A stretch of DNA of 15,876 nt from Bacillota bacterium (GTDB taxonomy: Bacteria > Bacillota > Bacilli > Paenibacillales > Paenibacillaceae). The position numbers and the translations under genes are program-made. Shown here piece by piece: positions 7,992-14,013 of the stretch (its first letter is position 1; the number at the start of each line of letters is the position of its first letter). The stretch is taken from positions 1-15,876 of the forward strand of contig JAEZZE010000341.1 in NCBI GenBank assembly GCA_023418755.1. The letters run 5' to 3'. The notes under the pieces are model-generated. The model ran no database searches, was not told the origin of the DNA, and was given only the letters and a program-made list of their open reading frames with translations.

Positions 7992-9602
7992 CTACGCCCT
8001 GCGAAAAGGCTTCCGGTAATCGTGCGGGGTAACTCCGTGAACCTTGCGGAACAGTCTGGCGAAATACGAGAAGTTGCCGTAATTCAGCCGGTCGGCGATC
8101 TCGCTGACGCTTTCGTCCGTCGTGGCGAGCAGCTCGGCCGCTTTGCGCATTTTTTCCCGAAGGATGAAATCGGTCAGCACCGTGCCCGTCTCTTTGCGGA
8201 ACAGCCGGGACAGGTACGCCGGATTGACGAAGGCGACCGAAGCGAGTTGCTCGCGCGTCAAGTCTTCGTCCAGATGGTCGGCGATATAGGCTTTGACCTT
8301 CTGGACGACGGGGCTGAACGCCTGCGGCTGGGAAAACAGCTTGCCCGCGGCCCCGGCGATGCACCCGGCCCATGCCTTGAACCGGGCCACCGACCGGGTC
8401 GCCTCGTCCGCTCCCGGGCAATCGGCGATCTCGTACAGCTGCTTGGCCTGAAGCCCTCTGCGGTGCATGGCGTAGTAGACGACCTGAAGCAAGGAATGGT
8501 AGGACGAGATCAGCGTATCGACCGTCGCCGTGCCGTCGTCCAGACGATTCAGCCATTCGTCCAGTCCGAGCGAGAATTCGCCCGTCAAGCCCTGCTCGAG
8601 CAAATCCGCCCAGACCAGCATCGGCTCCGTCAAGCTCGGCGCGATTCCCGTCCGCGCCGAATCATCGGGGGCGGCGCTCCGGATGACGGCATTGGCGACG
8701 CCGACGTTGCGGTACTCCCGGTCCAACAGGCTTAAATAGCCGTTCAGGACGCCGGCCAGCTCCGTCGTCTCTCCCACGTAGCAGGAAACCCGGCAGAAGA
8801 AATACCGCCTGCAGGCTTCCAAATATTCGCGGCAGCGGGTTTCGAGTTCTTCCTCCGAAGCTTCGTTCCCGCCCTCGTACAGCACGACGAGAATATTGCC
8901 GCGGTGATCCTCGATCGCGTTGCCCGCCAAGCCCGTCAGCAGCACCTCTTCCGCGGCTTTGCGCAAAGCGAACTCCATGACCAGCTCGTCCCGTTCGTTC
9001 AGCGGCTTGTCCCAGCCTTCCACGCTGATCAGGATCAGCCTTAGCTCCCGCAGCGCGTATAGATCCATGTCGTAGGCGGACAGAGCCCGCTCGGCCGATT
9101 CCGGCGAAGGGGAAATTCTGCGTTCGAGCACGTCCTGCCAGAAGCGTTCGATCAAGAGCGGCTTGCGGCTGTTCCACAGCTCGACGATTTTGCCGTACTG
9201 CTCGTCGGCCTCGCTCAACCTTCTCCGTTCGTTCACCTTCCCGATCGCCGCCAGCAGCGCCTGCTCCAGCTCCGAATAGACGACCGGCTTCAGCAAATAT
9301 TGCAGGCTGCCGAGACGGACCGCCTCCTTCGCGTACGCGAATTCCGAATGGCACGTCAGCACGATCGTCTCCGGATGCAGCCCCTCGTCCTTGACCCATT
9401 CCATCAGCTCCAGCCCGTTCATCTCCGGCATTTCGATATCGCAGACGACGATGTCGATCTCCCGTTCGCGAAGAAGCCGCTGAGCCATCGGCGCATGATA
9501 CGCTTCATAGACCTCGTCCACGCCGATCTCCTTCCATCCGACGCCGGAGATCAGCCCTTTGACCGCGTAGATCTCGTCGTCCACGATCAGCACCCGGATC
9601 AT
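7992..9602 (-). CDS. YesN-type response regulator, last gene of the sensor operon
   Basis: Cytoplasmic regulator of 536 residues and last gene of the binding protein-kinase-regulator operon. The receiver domain at about 2-120 has D8/D9, phosphoacceptor D55 in VCDIEMPEMNG, T/S switch region VLTCHSEFAYA, and the standard YLLKP lysine-proline pair. A roughly 300-residue middle of unassigned sequence follows. The AraC-type double helix-turn-helix fills about residues 433-536, with REQLASVAFVNPAYLSRLFRK and VSEIADRLNYGNFSYFARLFRK, ending GVTPHDYRK. ATG at 9602 overlaps the kinase stop (ATGA) and has GGGGG about eight bases upstream. This domain type commonly binds pairs of direct repeats, so the repeats at 13029-13059 are a natural autoregulatory target (inference). 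It converges with the other kinase gene across 127 bases with no clear terminator. Confidence 0.93.
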   Translation of the reverse strand: MIRVLIVDDEIYAVKGLISGVGWKEIGVDEVYEAYHAPMAQRLLREREIDIVVCDIEMPEMNGLELMEWVKDEGLHPETIVLTCHSEFAYAKEAVRLGSLQYLLKPVVYSELEQALLAAIGKVNERRRLSEADEQYGKIVELWNSRKPLLIERFWQDVLERRISPSPESAERALSAYDMDLYALRELRLILISVEGWDKPLNERDELVMEFALRKAAEEVLLTGLAGNAIEDHRGNILVVLYEGGNEASEEELETRCREYLEACRRYFFCRVSCYVGETTELAGVLNGYLSLLDREYRNVGVANAVIRSAAPDDSARTGIAPSLTEPMLVWADLLEQGLTGEFSLGLDEWLNRLDDGTATVDTLISSYHSLLQVVYYAMHRRGLQAKQLYEIADCPGADEATRSVARFKAWAGCIAGAAGKLFSQPQAFSPVVQKVKAYIADHLDEDLTREQLASVAFVNPAYLSRLFRKETGTVLTDFILREKMRKAAELLATTDESVSEIADRLNYGNFSYFARLFRKVHGVTPHDYRKPFRRA

Positions 9603-11380
9603 CTTTTATCCCCCTTGGAGTCCCCTTGTCCTTGTCCTTGTCCTTGTCCTTGTCCGATCGGCAGCCGCAGCGTAACGAGCGCCCCTTGGGGCTCCGCCGC
9701 CGAGAAGGCCATGGACACCGGTCCTTTGAAGTACAGCCTGCTTCGACGAACGACGTTCCACAACCCCAGGCTGCGTTCCCCGGGCTCGGTCTCGTGCACC
9801 CTCGCTTGCAATTGCGTCGCCTGATCTTCCGACAGGCCTTTGCCGTTGTCCTCGACCTCGATCAGCAGCGTTCGGCCGCTGCCCTCGCCTTCCTGCGACG
9901 CCTTCACGCGGATGCGGAACGGGCTGCCCGTACGGATCGAGAAGCCGTGCACCATCGCGTTCTCGACAAGCGGCTGGATAATCAGCGGCGGAATTTCCGC
10001 CTCCTCCGTCCCGGGCGCCACGTCGAATTCGAACTCCAGCGTCTCGGGAAACCGGTACTTCTGGATCGATAGATAATGGTAGATGTGCTCGGTTTCTTCC
10101 TTGACGGTAATCGTCGACACCTGCGTACGGGTCGTATACCTGAAATAGCGGACAAGGTGCAGCGCCATGCTCTGAATGACCTCGTAGTCGCGGATTTGCG
10201 CGAGCTGATAGACGATGTTCAGAGAGTTCATGAAAAAGTGGGGATGAATCTGCGCCTGCAGATGCTTAAGCTCCGCCTTCTGCGTCCGGATCTGCTCCTC
10301 GTAAATGTCGATCTTGAGGTGCTCGATCTGCCGGGCCATCCCGTTGAACGTCTCCTTGAGCGCGAGAAACTCCTGTAGCTTGTAATCTTCCATTCTCACG
10401 CTGAGGTCCCCGGAGCGGATTTTGCGCATGCCCTTAATGAACTGGTGGATCGGTTTGACGATCGAATTTTGCAGGAACAGCAGGTACAGGCCCAGCATCA
10501 CGGCCGCGAGCATCGGGATCAAGTAGGTCAGGTTGCGAAAAAAAGGCAGCCCTTCCAGCAGAGACCGCTCCGGAAGCATGAGCAGCAGGTCCATGTCGGC
10601 CATCCTCGAGCTTTTCGCCACGAACAAATACGGCTTGTCCAGCTTGACGATATTGTAGGCGGCTTTGCCGTCGTCCAGATAGGCCGATAAGTCCGTCGAG
10701 CCAAGCGAATCCCGAATGGCGGCTCCCGTCGACGACAGGGGCAAGCCTTCCCGCGACACGAGCAGCGCTTCGCCCTTGCCGTCCTGCCCCAATCTTCTCA
10801 TCGGCTCCATCAGCCGGTTCAGATCGACCCACGCGCCGATAAAGGAATCGTAGTGCGTATCGACGATGCGGGTCAGCGCATACTCGCCGTTTTGCTCCAC
10901 GAGGCTCCAACGCCTGCCGCTTCCGTTATCCGAGCTTGCGACGATGTCCCGCAGCTTCTCCTGGATCGACTGCTTCCTCTCGTAAGTCACGGATTGCTGC
11001 TGGGCGACGAGAAGCTCGTCATGCTTCTCCCCGTAAGCGAATAAAATGTCGGCCGCATCGTAGTAGTTGATATTCAAGTTCAGGTCGTTCGCCGTCTGGG
11101 TCGTCGCCAAATAGTACTCCCAGCTCGTCTTGCCGTACTGGCTGAGCGAGATCAGGCTTTGGTCCTGCTCGGCGGTCTTGTACAGGTAGTTCTCGATTTC
11201 CCCGAGCACCTGATCCATGTCGTTCATATACATCGTCAGCATGTTGCGGTTCGACTGGGCCACCTGAGAGTGAACGACCTGGGTCGCGTACAGGTTGTTC
11301 CACAGCAGCGCGATGACGAGAGGGACGGTGACGAGAGCGAAGCCGAGAATCAATCTGGAGCGCATCGTCGCAGGTCTCAT
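9599..11380 (-). CDS. YesM-type sensor histidine kinase paired with a solute-binding protein
   Basis: Membrane sensor kinase of 593 residues. Order: membrane segment at about 10-27 (LILGFALVTVPLVIALLW), extracellular region of about 255 residues, second membrane segment at about 284-304, HAMP at about 306-360, then the LytS/YesM kinase core with phosphoacceptor H381 in IHPHFFMNSL. ATPase motifs are QPLVENAMVHG (N474), DNGKGLS (511-517) and GLWNVVRRSRLYF. ATG at 11380 overlaps the stop of the binding-protein gene (ATGA) and has GGGAGG six bases upstream. An ATG at 11425 lies inside the upstream gene and lacks a site. The C-terminus carries an unusual Gly-Gln repeat followed by GDSKGDKR, after the last ATPase motif. 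Gene order implies that it reads the occupancy of the membrane-anchored binding protein on the cell surface, as in AraPST/GanPST systems (inference from family knowledge). Confidence 0.92.
   Translation of the reverse strand: MRPATMRSRLILGFALVTVPLVIALLWNNLYATQVVHSQVAQSNRNMLTMYMNDMDQVLGEIENYLYKTAEQDQSLISLSQYGKTSWEYYLATTQTANDLNLNINYYDAADILFAYGEKHDELLVAQQQSVTYERKQSIQEKLRDIVASSDNGSGRRWSLVEQNGEYALTRIVDTHYDSFIGAWVDLNRLMEPMRRLGQDGKGEALLVSREGLPLSSTGAAIRDSLGSTDLSAYLDDGKAAYNIVKLDKPYLFVAKSSRMADMDLLLMLPERSLLEGLPFFRNLTYLIPMLAAVMLGLYLLFLQNSIVKPIHQFIKGMRKIRSGDLSVRMEDYKLQEFLALKETFNGMARQIEHLKIDIYEEQIRTQKAELKHLQAQIHPHFFMNSLNIVYQLAQIRDYEVIQSMALHLVRYFRYTTRTQVSTITVKEETEHIYHYLSIQKYRFPETLEFEFDVAPGTEEAEIPPLIIQPLVENAMVHGFSIRTGSPFRIRVKASQEGEGSGRTLLIEVEDNGKGLSEDQATQLQARVHETEPGERSLGLWNVVRRSRLYFKGPVSMAFSAAEPQGALVTLRLPIGQGQGQGQGQGDSKGDKR
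9625..9654. repeat. Hexanucleotide tandem repeat (5 copies) inside the kinase C-terminus
   Basis: CTTGTC is repeated five times without error; on the coding strand it specifies a Gly-Gln run near the kinase C-terminus. Because the unit is six bases, gain or loss of copies keeps the frame and only changes tail length. The repeat starts 23 bases before the next gene's start codon in transcript order, so slippage would also leave the coupled ATGA junction intact. Confidence 0.9.
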
Positions 11381-12954
11381 GTTCGTCCTCCCGGGCCGTT
11401 CGACTGCCGTTCGGCGGCCAGCCACCGGTCGAGCTGCCGCTGTTTTTCCGCCACGACCTTGTCCGCTCCGGCGATTTTCAGCCTCTCCAGGTACATCGGA
11501 ACGATTTTCTCGGGATCCTGGGCCCCGGTATTGAGAGCGGGCATGAATTCCTTGTCGACCAAGGAGCAGGCGGCGATCTCGGCTTTCACCCGTTCGGGGT
11601 TAAAGACGAAGCCGAGCGCCCTCGACTGATCCGCGGATTCGTTGAACTTGCGGTATTCCTCCCACAGCCGCGGGTTCTCGTTCTGCCACAAATAAGAGTT
11701 GAGCTGGTTGCCGAACATCCACGGCTGATTCAGGTTGTAGCCTACGCTCTTGGAATCGACCCCTTGAGGATACTGGATGACGTTGTCGCTTAGCTTGACG
11801 TAGTGTACGCCCTCCAGGCCCCAATCGAGCAGATTGAGCAGATAAGGGTCGGTGTAGAGCAGATTGAGCAGCATCATCGCTTTCTCCGGGTGCTTGGCGT
11901 TCCGGGTAATCGCGAACATGGCGCTCGTCGTATCGGCCGTCGTCGTATACGGCTTGGTCAGTTCCACGCTAACCATCGGATAGCCCGTGTCGCGCGAGGC
12001 GTGCAGCTCGAAGCCGGGCTTCAGCGATTCCGCGTAGGAGAACGCTTTGCCCGCTTTGACGGCGTCGAATTCGTTGTCCTTGGACGTCGTGGCGTCCGCG
12101 TTGAAATAGCCGGCTCGATTCCATTCGTGCAGCAGCTTCGCGTAAGCCATGAACTCGTCCGTCTCGGCCAGGTTCACGACCATGCCTTCGACGCTATCCC
12201 GGTGAAGCACGCCCGGCCCTTCTCCGAGCATGTCGAACATGCCGTACTGCATCAGGAACGTCAGCGGGCTCCGGTCGGCGCGGGCCTGAAGCGGCGCCAT
12301 GCCCGGCTCGCTTGCCTGGACGGCTTCGAACACCGGACCTAAATCCGCGAGCTCGCGAATCGCCGAGAGGTCGATCCGCAGTTTGTCGACGATGTCCTTG
12401 CGGAGCACGAGCCCTTTGCTTGAAGCGAACTCTTTGTTCGTGACGATGCCGTAGATGCTTCCCTCGACCTTGCCCGCCTCCAGGATCGACGGGTCGAGAA
12501 TGTCCTTGATCCCTTTGCCGTACCGCTCCAGCAGATCGTCGAGCGGCACGAACTTGCCCTTCGCGATCTCGTCGGCGAACCTCATCCAGCCCGCGGTGAA
12601 CATCAGGTCGATCTGCTCGCCCGAGGCGAACATCAGCCCGGTCTTGTCCCACCACGAGCCCCTATCTATCGTCTGGATATCCAGCGTCGCATTGATTTTG
12701 GTCAGCAAATAGTCGCTCATCGCCTGTTCGACCCTTTTTAAGTCCCGAGGAGCGTTGCCTGCGGGGAACACCATGACGAGCTTGTCGGCGTTCGCCTGCG
12801 CGTCGCCGTCCGAATCGGCGGTCGTCCGCGGCGGCTCCGGACCGCGGGAATTCGGCTCCCCGCCGCGTTCGTATGCCCATATTCCGATAAACAGCATAGC
12901 GGCAAGCAGAACGGCGACAACTGCAAGCGCTTTCCAACTGACGGGTCGGTTCAT
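11377..12954 (-). CDS. Membrane-anchored DUF3502-type solute-binding protein, sensor subunit
   Basis: An ABC-type extracellular binding protein of 525 residues that is encoded with a kinase and a regulator and not with permeases, so it most likely acts as the ligand receptor of a sensory system. The N-terminus has one hydrophobic segment at about 8-27 (ALAVVAVLLAAMLFIGIWAY) after a short basic start, with no Cys and no clear signal-peptidase site, so it probably stays as an uncleaved anchor. An acidic, Pro/Ser-rich linker (about 30-58) follows, then the binding fold. The C-terminal part (from about residue 430: ALGFVFNPERVKAEIAAC, then PALNTGAQDPEKIVPMYL and DKVVAEKQRQLDRWLA) matches the DUF3502 (PF12010) domain. 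ATG at 12954 has GGAGG eight bases upstream. The stop overlaps the kinase start. Ligand unknown, presumably a sugar. Confidence 0.9.
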   Translation of the reverse strand: MNRPVSWKALAVVAVLLAAMLFIGIWAYERGGEPNSRGPEPPRTTADSDGDAQANADKLVMVFPAGNAPRDLKRVEQAMSDYLLTKINATLDIQTIDRGSWWDKTGLMFASGEQIDLMFTAGWMRFADEIAKGKFVPLDDLLERYGKGIKDILDPSILEAGKVEGSIYGIVTNKEFASSKGLVLRKDIVDKLRIDLSAIRELADLGPVFEAVQASEPGMAPLQARADRSPLTFLMQYGMFDMLGEGPGVLHRDSVEGMVVNLAETDEFMAYAKLLHEWNRAGYFNADATTSKDNEFDAVKAGKAFSYAESLKPGFELHASRDTGYPMVSVELTKPYTTTADTTSAMFAITRNAKHPEKAMMLLNLLYTDPYLLNLLDWGLEGVHYVKLSDNVIQYPQGVDSKSVGYNLNQPWMFGNQLNSYLWQNENPRLWEEYRKFNESADQSRALGFVFNPERVKAEIAACSLVDKEFMPALNTGAQDPEKIVPMYLERLKIAGADKVVAEKQRQLDRWLAAERQSNGPGGRT

Positions 12955-12992
12955 GCGCGTATCCTCCGGGTGCGACGTTTGATTGATTTCTC

Positions 12993-12998
12993 ATCTTA
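12993..12998 (-). promoter_or_regulatory. Candidate -10 of the binding protein-kinase-regulator operon
   Basis: TAAGAT on the minus strand, 38 bases before the ATG, preceded by GTTG, with no recognisable -35 at 16-18 bases. The direct repeats at 13029-13059 end 30 bases upstream of it. A weak core promoter with upstream activator repeats fits a promoter that needs an AraC-type activator. The exact -10 is uncertain. Confidence 0.35.
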
Positions 12999-13028
12999 CA
13001 ACAGATCGTCGAACGGCCGCTACACCGT

Positions 13029-13059
13029 TTGTGACCTGGAATGCTAAAATTGTGACCTG
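13029..13059. repeat. Two 10-base direct repeats, 21-base period, candidate activator site
   Basis: TTGTGACCTG occurs at 13029-13038 and again at 13050-13059, start to start exactly 21 bases, i.e. two helical turns. Read in the direction of the sensor operon the unit is CAGGTCACAA, at roughly -43 to -73 from the predicted start point. AraC-type double helix-turn-helix domains classically bind such 21-base-spaced direct repeats. The likely binder is the operon's own response regulator or the adjacent AraC protein (inference). I saw no other copy of the unit in the window. Confidence 0.7.
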
Positions 13060-13080
13060 AAGCGCCTCGTTCCGATTCGG

Positions 13081-13911
13081 CTAACGGCTTCTTCCCGCGG
13101 CAAGCCCGTCTTCATGCCTCGCATTGCGGAAATGATAGGGCGCCATCCCCATTTTCTTCTTGAACAGATTGGAGAAGTAGAACTCGTCCGCGAAGGAAAG
13201 ATGCGCCGCGATTTCCCGGACGGTCATGCCCGTGCTTCTAAGCAGCTTCTGCGCGAATTCCAGCTTTAAGTGAAGATGATATTGATAGGGAGTGACGCCA
13301 TAGTGCCGTTTGAACGTTCGGATCGTTTGCGACTCGGACTTTCCGATGACCGCCGCAAGCTCCGATAGGGAGACGTTCTCCGAAACGCGATGATCGAGGT
13401 ACGTCTTCAGCCTCATCGCCTCCGATTGAACGTCCGGCGCATACAAGTGCTCGTTGATCTTGATCAGCAGCTCATGCACGGCCAAAGTACAGTTCAGCAC
13501 GGAATTGTCGTCGCTCGTTTGCGCGTTATGGACGATTTGCTGCAAGTAGTTCATAGAGTAGAAATCCGGGATATGGTAGCATCCTTCCAACCCGTATCTG
13601 CGAATCAAATCCGTCAATAAATCTCCTCTGACGTTAACCCAGATTTTAATCCACGGATCGTCCTTGTCCGAGAAATACAAATGATCCCGGCCTTGGTGCA
13701 GAAAATACGTATCCCCGGCCTTCGGATAAAACTCCTTGGAATCGATCTTGACCGTTCCGCGTCCCCGGATGATGTACTCGATGCTGCTTACCGAGGAACG
13801 GGGCCTCGCGATCCGGTAAGTCCCGTCGCAAAAAGATTTCCCCGCCAATTCGAAATGCAATCCGAACGATCCGGCAGCGGCTTCCCTGAAAGGATATATT
13901 TCTTCTCTCAT
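13081..13911 (-). CDS. AraC-family transcriptional regulator with N-terminal cupin-like sensor
   Basis: One-component regulator of about 276 residues, the usual AraC/XylS size. The N-terminal half (about residues 15-150) has the beta-rich cupin pattern of the AraC ligand-binding domain: SSIEYIIRGRGTVKID, then FYPKAGDTYFLHQGRDHLY. The C-terminal half (about 170-265) carries two helix-turn-helices, LSELAAVIGKSESQTIRTFK and VREIAAHLSFADEFYFSNLFKK, with GMAPYHFRN closing the domain. Start choice: three in-frame ATGs lie at 13926, 13917 and 13911. Only 13911 has a suitably placed GAGG (nine bases). The upstream ATG at 13926 lies inside a 14-base inverted repeat shared with the divergent enzyme gene. 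Divergent placement suggests control of that enzyme and possibly of the sugar-sensing operon downstream of it (inference). Confidence 0.9.
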   Translation of the reverse strand: MREEIYPFREAAAGSFGLHFELAGKSFCDGTYRIARPRSSVSSIEYIIRGRGTVKIDSKEFYPKAGDTYFLHQGRDHLYFSDKDDPWIKIWVNVRGDLLTDLIRRYGLEGCYHIPDFYSMNYLQQIVHNAQTSDDNSVLNCTLAVHELLIKINEHLYAPDVQSEAMRLKTYLDHRVSENVSLSELAAVIGKSESQTIRTFKRHYGVTPYQYHLHLKLEFAQKLLRSTGMTVREIAAHLSFADEFYFSNLFKKKMGMAPYHFRNARHEDGLAAGRSR

Positions 13912-13921
13912 GCGCATTTTC

Positions 13922-14013
13922 CTCATTCGATCATCGGTTTTATCTATCCCTTGCCATCATCCACGTCAGTATACTATATGTGAATCGCAGAGAACAGGAG
14001 ATGATCGAATGAG
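13922..14013. repeat. Perfect 14-base inverted repeat flanking the divergent intergenic region
   Basis: The arm at 14000-14013 reads GATGATCGAATGAG, and the arm at 13922-13935 is its exact reverse complement. The arms are 64 bases apart and bracket the whole divergent control region; the right arm includes the enzyme's ATG, the left arm the outermost ATG of the AraC gene. Candidate paired operators for the AraC regulator. Confidence 0.75.
13968..13975. promoter_or_regulatory. Overlapping divergent -10 boxes on a palindrome
   Basis: AGTATACT is an 8-base palindrome that gives TATACT (five of six to consensus) on both strands, near the centre of the flanking inverted repeat. It could serve as -10 for the AraC gene and for the enzyme gene, so the two promoters would compete. 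No good -35 is found for either at 16-18 bases; TTGCCA at 13951 is only 13 bases from the plus-strand hexamer. Confidence 0.4.

Noticed and set aside
7959..8735. A 258-codon open frame on the plus strand, and its neighbours antisense to the regulator and kinase genes
   Set aside because: They are shadows of the 7992-9602 regulator, whose receiver and AraC motifs are unmistakable.
13951..13979. TTGCCA with CTATAT at 17 bases as the enzyme's promoter
   Set aside because: The spacing is ideal, but the -10 matches consensus poorly; TATACT nearby is better and its spacing to TTGCCA is too short.
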